25,841 nucleotides of DNA from Actinomycetes bacterium (GTDB lineage Bacteria; Actinomycetota; Actinomycetes; Propionibacteriales; Nocardioidaceae): contig JAEWXC010000072.1 of the NCBI GenBank assembly GCA_023396115.1, forward strand, positions 1 through 25,841, written 5' to 3'. Under the pieces are notes generated by a model. The model worked only from the letters and a program-made list of their open reading frames with translations. It was not told the origin of the DNA and did not search any database. Position numbers and translations under genes: made by a program. How positions within the stretch are numbered: position 1 is the first letter of the stretch; every line of letters begins with the position of its first letter. This document shows, one piece after another, positions 14,936 to 22,796 of this stretch.

Positions 14936-16551
14936 AGGGGGATGTTCCCGTGCTTCTTGGCCGGGAGGGTCTCCCGCTTGGTGCGCAGCAGACGCAGCGC
15001 GCGGACGACCTCGACGCGGGTCTCGTGGGGGCTGATCACCGCGTCGATGTAGCCACGCTCGGCCGCGATGTACGGGTTGGCCAGCGTGGTCTCGTACTCG
15101 TCGATCAGCTCGGCCCGCTTGGCCTCCACGTCGCCGCCCTCGGCCTCGACGGCCGCCAGCGTCTTGCGGTGCACGATGTTGGCCGCGCCCTGGGCGCCCA
15201 TCACCGCGATCTGGCCGGTCGGCCAGGACAGGTTGATGTCGGCACCGAGGTGCTTGGAGCCCATCACGTCGTACGCGCCGCCGTAGGCCTTGCGGGTGAT
15301 GATGGTGACCAGCGGGACGGTGGCCTCGGCGTAGGCGTAGATCAGCTTCGCGCCGCGGCGGATGATGCCGGTCCACTCCTGGTCGGTGCCGGGCAGGAAG
15401 CCGGGCACGTCGACCAGGGTCAGCACCGGGATGTTGAACGCGTCGCAGAACCGCACGAACCGGGCGGCCTTCTCCGAGGCGTCGATGTCCAGGGTGCCGG
15501 CGAACTGCATCGGCTGGTTGGCCACGATGCCGACCGGCGAGCCCTCGACCCGGCCGAAGCCGACGAGGATGTTGGGCGCGAACAGCTCCTGGACCTCCAG
15601 GAAGTCCTCGTCGTCCACGATCGCGGTGATCACGTCGTGCATGTCGTAGGGCTGGTTCGGCGAGTCCGGGATGATCGTGTCCAGCGCCCGGTCGGTGTCG
15701 GAGAACTCCAGGTCGGCGACCTCGTCGTAGGTCGGCAGCTCGTCCAGGTTGTTCTGCGGCAGGAAGCTCAGCAGGCCCTTGACGTACTCGATGGCGTCGT
15801 CCTCGTCGGAGGCCATGTAGTGGGCGTTGCCCGACTTGGTGTTGTGCGTGCGCGCACCACCCAGGTCCTCCATCGAGACGTCCTCGCCGGTGACGGTCTT
15901 GATGACGTCGGGACCGGTGATGAACATCGCCGAGGTCTGGTCGACCATGACGGTGAAGTCGGTGACCGCGGGGGAGTAGACGTGGCCGCCGGCGCAGTTG
16001 CCCATGATCAGGCTGATCTGCGGGATGACACCCGAGGCGTGCACGTTGCGCTTGAAGATCTCGCCGTACAGGCCGAGCGAGACCACACCCTCCTGGATGC
16101 GGGCGCCGGCGCCCTCGTTGATGCCCACGATCGGGGAACCGGTCTTGATCGCCAGGTCCATGACCTTGGTGATCTTCTCGCCGTAGACCTCGCCCAGCGA
16201 CCCACCGAAGACGGTGAAGTCCTGGGAGAAGACGCAGACCTGGCGACCGTTGACGGTGCCGTAACCGGTGATGACGCCGTCGCCGTAGGGACGGGTCTTC
16301 TCCAGCCCGAAGGCGGTGGACCGGTGCCGGGCCAGCTCGTCGAGCTCGACGAAGGAACCCTCGTCGAAGAGGAGCTCGATGCGCTCGCGGGCGGTCTTGC
16401 GGCCCTTCGCGTGCTGCTTCTCCACGGCCTTGGCCGAACCGGCGTGCACGGCCTCGTCGAGGCGTCGCTCGAGGTCGGCCAGCTTGCCGGCGGTGGTGTG
16501 GATGTCGATGTCGGTCGGGACGTCCGTGCCCTCGCCCGGGTGTGCGCTCAC
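14932..16551 (-). CDS. accD: Acyl/propionyl-CoA carboxylase beta subunit
   Basis: A 539-residue carboxyltransferase that moves the carboxyl group from biotin to an acyl-CoA, giving methylmalonyl- or malonyl-CoA. Both crotonase-like halves are present: GAGARIQEG at 147-155 and GNCAGGHVYSPA at 184-195 in the first, KAYGGAYDVMGSK at 421-433 in the second. Asp428 aligns with Asp422 of Streptomyces PccB, where Asp favours propionyl-CoA and Ile favours acetyl-CoA, so propionyl-CoA is the likelier substrate. The length fits AccD5/PccB. GTG at 16551 has AGGAGG 8 nt upstream and follows the promoter shared with birA. Coupled to accE; the alpha partner is at 670-2457. Confidence 0.96.
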   Translation of the reverse strand: MSAHPGEGTDVPTDIDIHTTAGKLADLERRLDEAVHAGSAKAVEKQHAKGRKTARERIELLFDEGSFVELDELARHRSTAFGLEKTRPYGDGVITGYGTVNGRQVCVFSQDFTVFGGSLGEVYGEKITKVMDLAIKTGSPIVGINEGAGARIQEGVVSLGLYGEIFKRNVHASGVIPQISLIMGNCAGGHVYSPAVTDFTVMVDQTSAMFITGPDVIKTVTGEDVSMEDLGGARTHNTKSGNAHYMASDEDDAIEYVKGLLSFLPQNNLDELPTYDEVADLEFSDTDRALDTIIPDSPNQPYDMHDVITAIVDDEDFLEVQELFAPNILVGFGRVEGSPVGIVANQPMQFAGTLDIDASEKAARFVRFCDAFNIPVLTLVDVPGFLPGTDQEWTGIIRRGAKLIYAYAEATVPLVTIITRKAYGGAYDVMGSKHLGADINLSWPTGQIAVMGAQGAANIVHRKTLAAVEAEGGDVEAKRAELIDEYETTLANPYIAAERGYIDAVISPHETRVEVVRALRLLRTKRETLPAKKHGNIPL

Positions 16552-16559
16552 GTGTTTGG

Positions 16560-16565
16560 CCTCCT
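16560..16565 (-). promoter_or_regulatory. Consensus ribosome binding site of accD
   Basis: AGGAGG on the minus strand, 8 nt before the GTG at 16551. It fixes the start and is one of the few full Shine-Dalgarno sequences in the window, most other genes being apparently leaderless. Confidence 0.8.
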
Positions 16566-16579
16566 GTAGTGCTCAGGGA

Positions 16580-16586
16580 CAATCTA
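16580..16586. promoter_or_regulatory. Overlapping divergent -10 boxes of accD and birA
   Basis: The 7 bp CAATCTA read as TAGATT on the minus strand (a good -10 for accD) and as CAATCT on the plus strand, 7 nt before the birA ATG. Only 41 bp separate the two start codons, so both promoters must share this site and cannot both be occupied at once. Confidence 0.5.
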
Positions 16587-16592
16587 GTGCCC

Positions 16593-17468
16593 ATGAGTGA
16601 CGTCGCCGCACTGCGCCCACCCCTCGATCCGACCCGTCTCGCCGCCCTCGAGCCCTACTGGCGGGTAGAGGTGCGCGGTACCGCGGAGTCCACCAACGCC
16701 CTGCTCGGGGACCTCGCCCGGGCGGGCGCCGAGCCCGGTGCGGTGCTGGTCACCGAGCACCAGACCTCCGGCCGTGGCCGCCTGGACCGGGAGTGGAGCA
16801 CCCCGCCGCGGGCGGCGCTGACCTTCTCGGCGCTGGTCGAGGTCGACGCCCCGCCGGCGCACTGGCCGCTGCTGCCGCTGCTGGTCGGCGTGGTGGTGCA
16901 GTCCACGCTCTCGGAGTGGCTGCCCGACGTGGAGCTCAAGTGGCCCAACGACGTGCTGGTGCCCGACGCCGAGGGGTGGGGGCGCAAGCTGGTCGGGATC
17001 CTGGTCGAGCGGGTCGAGGGGCCGCACGGCCCGCTGGCCGTGGTCGGGGTCGGGATCAACGTCTCCCAGGCCCCCGAGGAGCTGCCCGGCAGCACCGCCA
17101 CCTCGATGCGGATCGAGCTGGAGGAGATGCTGGCCGCCGAGGCCCGGCACCGCCACGAGACCGAGGGGGAGCCGCTGCCCGAGCAGACCGAGACGGTGGT
17201 GGTGGACCGCACCGAGCTGCTCACCATGCTGCTGACCAACCTCGAGGCGCTCACCCCGCTGCTCGGCGACCCCGCCGGGTTGCTGGCCGCCTACCGGATG
17301 GGCTGCGGCACCCTGGGCCGGGAGATCGACGTGCACCTGCCCGGCGGTCGGGTGCACCGCGGCACGGCCCTGGACCTGGACGCCTCCGGTGCCCTGGTGG
17401 TCAGCGACGGCGACGGCACGCTGGTGGTCTCAGCAGGTGACGTCGTTCACGTCCGCCCCGCCGGATGA
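16593..17468 (+). CDS. birA: Biotin protein ligase
   Basis: A 291-residue ligase that makes biotinyl-AMP and attaches biotin to Lys in carrier domains; the alpha subunit at 670-2457 (Lys560) is the obvious target. Seen: STNALL at 33-38, the adenylate loop GRGRLDREW at 60-68 (the family usually has GRGRxGRxW; here Asp replaces the second Gly), KWPNDVL at 116-122 and GRKLVGIL at 130-137. A C-terminal SH3-like domain covers about 245-291. The N-terminal DNA-binding domain of E. coli BirA is absent, so it is a monofunctional class I ligase. About 30 residues in the middle (176-205) look like a lineage insert. It heads a unit with the PH protein and cyclase. Confidence 0.95.
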   Translation: MSDVAALRPPLDPTRLAALEPYWRVEVRGTAESTNALLGDLARAGAEPGAVLVTEHQTSGRGRLDREWSTPPRAALTFSALVEVDAPPAHWPLLPLLVGVVVQSTLSEWLPDVELKWPNDVLVPDAEGWGRKLVGILVERVEGPHGPLAVVGVGINVSQAPEELPGSTATSMRIELEEMLAAEARHRHETEGEPLPEQTETVVVDRTELLTMLLTNLEALTPLLGDPAGLLAAYRMGCGTLGREIDVHLPGGRVHRGTALDLDASGALVVSDGDGTLVVSAGDVVHVRPAG

Positions 17469-17474
17469 CATGAT
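17469..17474 (+). promoter_or_regulatory. Possible leaderless-type -10 of PH-domain gene
   Basis: CATGAT directly follows the birA stop codon and is followed by 6 nt and the ATG at 17481. It departs from TANNNT at its first base. The gene may also be read from the birA promoter. Confidence 0.3.
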
Positions 17475-17480
17475 CGCCCC

Positions 17481-18005
17481 ATGACCTTCCCCACCAAGAT
17501 GCTCAACGACGGCGAGCACGTCGTGGTCACCACGCGGACCCACGTCAAGGCCCTGTTCGCCCCGGTGCTGGTGCTGCTGCTCACCGCGGCCGCGGCGCTG
17601 TGGCTGGGCACCCTGGTGGAGAAGCTCGACCAGGACTGGCTGCGCACCACGGTGGGCGTGATCGTCGGCGTCGTGGCCTTCGTGGTGGTGGCGCGCTTCA
17701 CCGTCTGGCCGGCGCTGCTGTGGGCGACCACCTCCTACACCTTCACCAACCGCCGCTTCATCAAGCGGTCCGGCGTGATCGCCAAGGAGGGCCGCACCAT
17801 CCCGCTCAACCGGATCAGCGGGGTCGACTTCGAGATCGGCGTCATCGACCGGCTCTTCGGCTGCGGCACGCTGGTGGTCTCCGACGCCAGCACCGACGGG
17901 AGCGTGCAGCTGCACGACGTCCCGCGGGTGGAGGAGGTCCAGCGCCGGGTCGCCGAGGAGCTGTACCGGCTGAGCACGCAGGACCGGGCCGACGACGGTG
18001 CCTGA
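17481..18005 (+). CDS. PH-domain (bPH2/YdbS-like) membrane protein
   Basis: A 174-residue protein. Two membrane helices (about 23-45 and 54-80) follow a short N-terminal segment GEHVVVTTRTHVK. A bacterial PH-like domain covers about 84-160, with the hallmark YTFTNRRFIKRSGVIAKEGRTIPLNRISGV, which is split here by the reader's limit into YTFTNRRF (86-93) and IPLNRISGV (107-115). The family has no settled biochemical role; it anchors a PH-type fold at the inner membrane face. In mycobacteria a similar gene (Rv3278c) also lies next to birA. The stop overlaps the cyclase GTG by 8 nt, so the two are likely cotranslated. Confidence 0.88.
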   Translation: MTFPTKMLNDGEHVVVTTRTHVKALFAPVLVLLLTAAAALWLGTLVEKLDQDWLRTTVGVIVGVVAFVVVARFTVWPALLWATTSYTFTNRRFIKRSGVIAKEGRTIPLNRISGVDFEIGVIDRLFGCGTLVVSDASTDGSVQLHDVPRVEEVQRRVAEELYRLSTQDRADDGA

Positions 18006-19023
18006 GCCCAGCCAGTCGCCCGTGTCTCCCGAGCCCGGCTCCGGCGAGACCGCCGGGGAGTTCGCCGACTCGCTGGAACGGCTGGTCCTGCCCGAGCTGC
18101 CGGTCTACACCGGCGAGCAGGTCGCCCTCGAGGCCGGCGTGCCCTACGAGCAGGTCCGCCGGTTGTGGCGTGCCCTGGGGCTGCCCGAGCCCGACGAGGG
18201 GGAGGCGTTCTCCGAGGCCGACGTACGCGCGGTCGGCACGCTGGCGCGGGTCATCGAGAACGGCACCATCGACTTCGACGTCGCCCTCAACCTGACCCGC
18301 GGCGTCGGTCAGACGATGGCCCGGCTGGTGGACTGGCAGACCGCCACCCTGGTCCAGCGGGTCGAGGAGATGGAGTCCGGCGAGGACGCCACCGGCAGCC
18401 GCACCGCCGCGGCGCACCGGATCGTCGACAACCTCATCGACCCGTTCCAGGAACTCATCGTCTACGCCTGGCGCCGCCACCTGGCCGCCAGCATCGCCCG
18501 GCTCGAGGCGATGGGCGCGATCGAGGAGGACCTGATGACCACCCAGGTCACCGTCGGGTTCGCCGACATCGTCTCGTTCACCGCGCTGTCCAACACGATC
18601 GGCGAGGAGCGGATCGGCGACCTGGTCGAGGTCTTCGAGGCGCGCTGCCACGACGTCGTGGCCAACTGCGGCGGTCGGGTCATCAAGTCCATCGGCGACT
18701 CGGTGCTGTTCACCGTCGAGGACCCGGTCCGGGGCATGGAGATCGCCGAGGGGATCATCAACGTGATCGGGCGCGACTCCCGGATGCCCGACGTGCGGCT
18801 GGGCCTGGCCACCGGCTCGGTGGTGCAGCGGATGGGCGACGTGTTCGGGCCGCCGGTGAACATGGCCGCCCGGCTGACCGCCGTGGCCCGCCGCAACCGG
18901 ATCGTCATCGACGCCCACACCGCCGAGCGGCTGCCCAACGACGTCTTCGAGAGCCGCCGGATGCCGGCTCGCCCGGTGCGCGGGTTCGGGATCGTGGAGC
19001 CGTTGACGGTGCGGCGTCGCTGA
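17998..19023 (+). CDS. Class III adenylate cyclase
   Basis: A 341-residue soluble cyclase forming cAMP from ATP. The catalytic domain (about 182-312) keeps all key residues: metal-binding Asp190 (FADIVSFT) and Asp234 (SIGDSVLF), adenine-selecting Lys230 and Asp281 (GDVFGPPVN), and transition-state Asn288 and Arg292 (NMAARLT). The N-terminal 170 residues contain YTGEQVALEAGVPYEQVRRL (37-56) and a helical region, resembling the regulatory domain of mycobacterial Rv1264, a pH-sensing autoinhibitory module. That link is from memory. No membrane helix or HAMP domain. The GTG start at 17998 lies inside the end of the PH gene. The pairing with a membrane PH protein suggests, but does not prove, recruitment to the membrane. 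Confidence 0.93.
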   Translation: MPEPSQSPVSPEPGSGETAGEFADSLERLVLPELPVYTGEQVALEAGVPYEQVRRLWRALGLPEPDEGEAFSEADVRAVGTLARVIENGTIDFDVALNLTRGVGQTMARLVDWQTATLVQRVEEMESGEDATGSRTAAAHRIVDNLIDPFQELIVYAWRRHLAASIARLEAMGAIEEDLMTTQVTVGFADIVSFTALSNTIGEERIGDLVEVFEARCHDVVANCGGRVIKSIGDSVLFTVEDPVRGMEIAEGIINVIGRDSRMPDVRLGLATGSVVQRMGDVFGPPVNMAARLTAVARRNRIVIDAHTAERLPNDVFESRRMPARPVRGFGIVEPLTVRRR

Positions 19024-19173
19024 GCCGGCGCTGAATCGGCGCTGGGTTCCGCGCTGACGGCCCGCTGAGTCCGGCGCGGGGCGACCGGCCGGGGCCGGGC
19101 AAAATCTGGCCTCCCGGGGTGGTCGATCCGGGGCAGTTGTGCCAAAAGGACCCTGCCGCCCCGAGTTCCTCCC

Positions 19174-19179
19174 TACGCT
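19174..19179 (+). promoter_or_regulatory. Leaderless-type -10 of winged-helix gene
   Basis: TACGCT, then 7 nt and the GTG at 19187. It argues for this start over the in-frame GTG at 19139. The 163-bp gap before it (19024-19186) has short GCGCTG repeats and a weak GC hairpin near 19085-19098, and no gene. Confidence 0.45.
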
Positions 19180-19186
19180 CGCTCCC

Positions 19187-19531
19187 GTGAGCAGGTACGT
19201 GGTCGAGGTGCAGGACGTCCGTCTGGACCCCGCCTCCGGGCAGGTCTGGCGCGGTGGCGTCGAGATCCGTCTGTCGCGCATGGAGTTCCGTCTGCTCCAG
19301 CACCTGATGGCGCACGCGGGCGAGATCGTCTCCAAGGACGAGCTGATGCGCTCGGTGTGGAACACCACCTTCTACACCAGCTGGAAGACCGTCGACGTGC
19401 ACCTGGGTTGGCTGCGCCGCAAGCTCGGCGACGACCCCACCAGCCCGTCGCTGATCAGCACCGTCCGCGGGGCCGGGCTGCGCTTCGAGACCGGGGCGCC
19501 CGACGCCCTGGCCCGGCAGTCCCACCGCTGA
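19187..19531 (+). CDS. Stand-alone OmpR-type winged-helix DNA-binding protein
   Basis: A 114-residue protein made only of the effector domain of OmpR/PhoB response regulators. RLSRMEFRLLQHLMAHAGEI (28-47), SKDELMRSVW (49-58), TVDVHLGWLRRKLGDD (68-83) and LISTVRGAGLRF (89-100) follow the family pattern of helix 1, recognition helix region and wing. No receiver domain exists in frame upstream, and the preceding 160 bp are non-coding, so it is not a truncated remnant with a visible partner. It should bind DNA without phosphorylation control. Target unknown; the next gene, purK, has its own promoter. Confidence 0.85.
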   Translation: MSRYVVEVQDVRLDPASGQVWRGGVEIRLSRMEFRLLQHLMAHAGEIVSKDELMRSVWNTTFYTSWKTVDVHLGWLRRKLGDDPTSPSLISTVRGAGLRFETGAPDALARQSHR

Positions 19532-19562
19532 GGCGCCGGGGGCCGGTGTCGTGGGGCGCCGA

Positions 19563-19568
19563 TAGGCT
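19563..19568 (+). promoter_or_regulatory. Leaderless-type -10 of purK
   Basis: TAGGCT, then 6 nt and the GTG at 19575. Same hexamer and spacing as the response regulator promoter at 11005. Confidence 0.5.
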
Positions 19569-19574
19569 GAGGCC

Positions 19575-20747
19575 GTGCCCGAGACCGACGCCTCCCCGCT
19601 CGCCCCGACCCTGGCCGTGATCGGCGGGGGACAGCTGGCCCGGATGATGACCGAGCCAGCCCAGCGCCTGGGTCTCCCGATCCGTCTGCTGGCCGAGGGG
19701 CCCACCGTCTCCGCCGCCCAGGTCGTGCCCGACACCTTGGTCGGCGACCACCGGGACCTGGCGGACCTGCGGGCCGTCACCGCCGGCTGCGCTGCCGTCA
19801 CGTTCGACCACGAGCACGTCCCCACCGAACACCTGCGCGCCCTGGCCGCCGAGGGCGTCGCGGTGCGTCCCGGCCCGGACGCCCTGGTGCACGCCCAGGA
19901 CAAGGCCGTGATGCGGGCCCGTCTCACCGAGCTCGGCGCCCCCTGCCCGCGGCACGCGGTCGTCGCCAACGTGAGCGAGGTCGAGACCTTCGGCTTCCCC
20001 GCGGTGCTCAAGACCACCCGCGGCGGCTACGACGGCAAGGGCGTGTGGGTGGTCCGCTCGGCGCAGGACTGTGCCGAGCCGTTCGCGGCCGCGGCCGCCG
20101 CCGGGGTGCAGGTGCTGGCCGAGGAGCTGGTCGACTTCACCCGCGAGCTGTCCGCGATCGTGGCCCGCTCGCCCAGCGGGCAGGCCGCCGCCTACCCGGT
20201 GGTGGCCACCACCCAGCTCGACGGGATCTGCCACGAGGTGGTCGCCCCGGCGCCCGACCTGGACCCCGCCCTGGCCGCGAGCGCCCAGGAGCTGGCGCTG
20301 CGGGTGGCCGGCGAGCTGGACGTCACCGGCATCCTGGCCGTCGAGCTGTTCGAGACCGCCGACGGCCGGATCCTGGTCAACGAACTGGCGATGCGTCCGC
20401 ACAACACCGGTCACTGGACCCAGGACGGCGCCGTCACCAGCCAGTTCGAGAACCACGTGCGGGCCGTGATGGACCTGCCGCTGGGTTCCCCCGAACCCCG
20501 GGCCCGGTGGACGGTGATGGTCAACATCCTCGGCGCCGAGCACGACGCCGGCCGACTGTGGGACGGCTTCCCGCACGCGATGGCCCGCGACCCGCACCTG
20601 CGGGTGCACCTGTACGGCAAGGAGTTGCGCCCCGGCCGCAAGGTCGGGCACGTGAACGCCTACGGTGACGACCTGGCCGACTGCCTGGACCGGGCACGGC
20701 ACGCCGCCGCGTGGTTCCGCGGCGACCTGGGCAACGAGAGCGAGTGA
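19575..20747 (+). CDS. purK: N5-carboxyaminoimidazole ribonucleotide synthase
   Basis: A 390-residue cytoplasmic ATP-grasp enzyme of purine synthesis. It makes N5-CAIR from AIR, ATP and bicarbonate. Seen: the N-terminal GGGQLARMM at 17-25, DHEHVP at 78-83, ATP-grasp KTTRGGYDGKG at 146-156, and the metal/catalytic block NELAMRPHNTGHWT in the C-terminal third. The length matches the family. The GTG start is fixed by the -10 at 19563. The next gene, purE, starts one base after the stop codon, so the two steps of AIR carboxylation are made together. Confidence 0.96.
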   Translation: MPETDASPLAPTLAVIGGGQLARMMTEPAQRLGLPIRLLAEGPTVSAAQVVPDTLVGDHRDLADLRAVTAGCAAVTFDHEHVPTEHLRALAAEGVAVRPGPDALVHAQDKAVMRARLTELGAPCPRHAVVANVSEVETFGFPAVLKTTRGGYDGKGVWVVRSAQDCAEPFAAAAAAGVQVLAEELVDFTRELSAIVARSPSGQAAAYPVVATTQLDGICHEVVAPAPDLDPALAASAQELALRVAGELDVTGILAVELFETADGRILVNELAMRPHNTGHWTQDGAVTSQFENHVRAVMDLPLGSPEPRARWTVMVNILGAEHDAGRLWDGFPHAMARDPHLRVHLYGKELRPGRKVGHVNAYGDDLADCLDRARHAAAWFRGDLGNESE

Positions 20748-20748
20748 G

Positions 20749-21273
20749 ATGAGCACCCACCAGCAGGCCCGTGTCGGCATCGTCATGGGGTCCGACTCGG
20801 ACTGGCCGGTCATGGAGGCCGCCGCCGACGCGCTGCGCGAGTTCGACATCGCCTTCGAGGCCGACGTGGTCTCCGCGCACCGGATGCCCGACGAGATGCT
20901 CGCCTACGGCCGCGACGCCTCCGGACGCGGCATCCAGACGATCATCGCCGGGGCCGGGGGCGCCGCCCACCTGCCCGGGATGCTCGCCGCGGTCACCCCG
21001 CTGCCGGTCATCGGCGTCCCGGTGCCGCTCAAGCACCTCGACGGCATGGACTCGCTGCTCTCCATCGTGCAGATGCCGGCCGGGGTCCCGGTCGCCACCG
21101 TCTCCATCGGCAACGCCCGCAACGCCGGCCTGCTGGCCGTGCGGATCCTGGCCGCCGGTGACCCCGAGCTGCAGCAGAAGATGGTCGACTTCCAGGCCTC
21201 GCTGCGCGACGCGGCCCACGCCAAGGGGGACGTGGTCCGCTCCGCGGTGACCCCGCGCCGGCTCGGGTTCTGA
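20749..21273 (+). CDS. purE: N5-CAIR mutase
   Basis: A 174-residue class I PurE that rearranges N5-CAIR to CAIR, the step after PurK. Seen: GSDSDWP at 14-20, SAHRMPDEM at 42-50 with the catalytic His44, and AGAGGAAHLPGM at 67-78. Length is typical. The ATG follows the purK stop by one base, and GAGAGCGAGTGAG at the end of purK can serve as ribosome site. The downstream gtrA-like gene begins one base after this stop, so it is probably the third gene of the operon. Confidence 0.96.
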   Translation: MSTHQQARVGIVMGSDSDWPVMEAAADALREFDIAFEADVVSAHRMPDEMLAYGRDASGRGIQTIIAGAGGAAHLPGMLAAVTPLPVIGVPVPLKHLDGMDSLLSIVQMPAGVPVATVSIGNARNAGLLAVRILAAGDPELQQKMVDFQASLRDAAHAKGDVVRSAVTPRRLGF

Positions 21274-21274
21274 G

Positions 21275-21853
21275 GTGACGGCTCGGGGGAGCTGGCGCGA
21301 ACGGAGCCGACGCAACCTGCTGCTCTTCGTCCGCTTCGGCGCGGTCGGCGCGAGCGGGGTGCTGGTCAACCTGCTCGTGGTGGTGCTGGTCAACCAGGTC
21401 TCGCCGGCAGCGGAGTCGGTCTTCCTGGACCTGCCCCTGACCCGGTTCAACGTCCGCTGGTACCACGTGATCTCCACGGTGGCGTTCGTGGTGGCGAACC
21501 TGTGGAACTTCCAGCTCAACCGGGTCTGGGCGTTCCGCTCCCACGGCGCAGCCCGCTGGTGGAGCGAGTACCCGCCGTTCCTGCTGGTCGGTCTGGTCGG
21601 CCAGGCGGTCGGGCTCGGTCTGCTCACCCTGCTGATGCACCCCGGCTCGTGGCTCTCGCTCTCCCCGGAGGTCTTCGACAACTCCTCGGGGCTCACCACC
21701 CGGCTGTACTGGGCCCAGGTGGTGGTGCTGGCGGTGGTCACCCCGGTCTCGTTCGTGCTCAACAAGTACTGGACGTTCCGGGCCGTGCGCGCCCCGGGCG
21801 CCGCCGACCCCGCACCCGTCAAAGCCGACCCCACGGGTCGGCCCCGCGGCTAG
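21275..21853 (+). CDS. GtrA-family membrane protein
   Basis: A 192-residue protein with four membrane helices (about 15-42, 64-87, 100-120, 145-170). It opens with FVRFGAVGASGVLVNLLVVV, the usual start of GtrA proteins; the helix ends NLWNFQLNRVWAFR and SFVLNKYWTFR are also characteristic. Likely role: moving or presenting a lipid-linked sugar for cell-envelope glycans; substrate unknown. GTG at 21275 lies one base after the purE stop, so it is coupled to purKE. In mycobacteria a similar membrane gene (Rv3277) also sits beside purK. The stop codon TAG is part of the next gene's -10 box. Confidence 0.87.
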   Translation: MTARGSWRERSRRNLLLFVRFGAVGASGVLVNLLVVVLVNQVSPAAESVFLDLPLTRFNVRWYHVISTVAFVVANLWNFQLNRVWAFRSHGAARWWSEYPPFLLVGLVGQAVGLGLLTLLMHPGSWLSLSPEVFDNSSGLTTRLYWAQVVVLAVVTPVSFVLNKYWTFRAVRAPGAADPAPVKADPTGRPRG

Positions 21854-21856
21854 ATT
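21851..21856 (+). promoter_or_regulatory. Leaderless-type -10 of META lipoprotein, overlapping a stop codon
   Basis: TAGATT begins with the TAG stop of the gtrA-like gene, then 6 nt and the ATG at 21863. The same hexamer serves accD on the opposite strand at 16586-16581. Confidence 0.5.
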
Positions 21857-21862
21857 GCCCGC

Positions 21863-22708
21863 ATGCCCCAGCGCCCCACCTCCCTGCGCCCGACCCGCCT
21901 GCGCCCCCTTCCTGTCCTGACCGCGCTCACTCTGTCGCTGGCGGTGACCCTGGCCGGGTGCGGCGACCAGACCAGCACGGCCGAGGACCCCGCCGACGAG
22001 CCCGGCACCACGGCGCTGGGCAGCCTGGCCGGGGAGCACCTGGCCGACCCACCGCCGCTGGCCCCGTGGGGCGACGGCGGCACGACCATCCGGTTCACCG
22101 TGCGCGAGGACCGGATCAGCGTGGTCGCCGACTGCAACACCCACACCGGGGGCGGCGAACTCGTCGACGGCGTGCTCCGGGTCGACCAGCTCGCCAGCAC
22201 CGAGATCGGGTGCGAGGCCGAGGCCGAGGAACGGGACCGGTGGCTGGTCAGCTTCCTCGACTCCGACCCGGCGGTGGCCGAGGAGAACGGCGCGCTGGTG
22301 CTGACCGGCACCGTCGACGGCGCCGAGGTCGACCTGGTGCTGCGCCGCTCCAGCGGTCAGCAGGACGCGGCAGTCGCGCTGACCGACCGCACCTGGCGGC
22401 TGGTCGCCACCACCGTCGACGGCGCCGCCAGCCCGGTCCCCGACGGCGTCGAGGCCAGCGTCCTGGTCACCGGGGACCAGCTGACCGTGCTGACCGGGTG
22501 CAACACCGGGACCTCGGTCGTCGAGGTGCTCGACGGCGCGCTGCGCTTGGACGGACTGGCCACCACCCGACGCGGGTGCCCGCCCGAGGCCGCGCCGGTC
22601 GAACGCGCCGTCCTGACGGTGCTGCAGGGCGAGGTCGAGGTCACCCTCGAGGGCCGCACCCTCACCCTGGGCCGGGGAGCCGACTCCCTGGAGTTCAGCG
22701 CCGACTGA
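21863..22708 (+). CDS. Lipoprotein with two META (HslJ-like) domains
   Basis: A 281-residue secreted lipoprotein: an Arg-rich start, hydrophobic segment, lipobox LAGC with Cys33, then an acidic Thr/Ala linker. Two META-like repeats follow, about 55-160 and 170-278. Each has a CNT motif (Cys91, Cys213) and a second Cys exactly 26 residues later (Cys117, Cys239), which could form one disulfide per domain. META domains occur in HslJ, linked to heat and novobiocin resistance in E. coli, and in many surface lipoproteins without known function. Own leaderless promoter. No functional partner is evident nearby. Confidence 0.82.
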   Translation: MPQRPTSLRPTRLRPLPVLTALTLSLAVTLAGCGDQTSTAEDPADEPGTTALGSLAGEHLADPPPLAPWGDGGTTIRFTVREDRISVVADCNTHTGGGELVDGVLRVDQLASTEIGCEAEAEERDRWLVSFLDSDPAVAEENGALVLTGTVDGAEVDLVLRRSSGQQDAAVALTDRTWRLVATTVDGAASPVPDGVEASVLVTGDQLTVLTGCNTGTSVVEVLDGALRLDGLATTRRGCPPEAAPVERAVLTVLQGEVEVTLEGRTLTLGRGADSLEFSAD

Positions 22709-22790
22709 CCCCGCACCTGCCGGGACCGGCGTGTCGTTCGTCATGCGTCCACGGCAGGAACACCGTGAACCGGACGGGGGAGATCGGGGG

Positions 22791-22796
22791 TAGCCT
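22791..22796 (+). promoter_or_regulatory. Leaderless-type -10 of gdhA
   Basis: TAGCCT, then 6 nt and the GTG at 22803. No clear -35 or operator is seen in the 94 bp before the gene. Confidence 0.5.
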
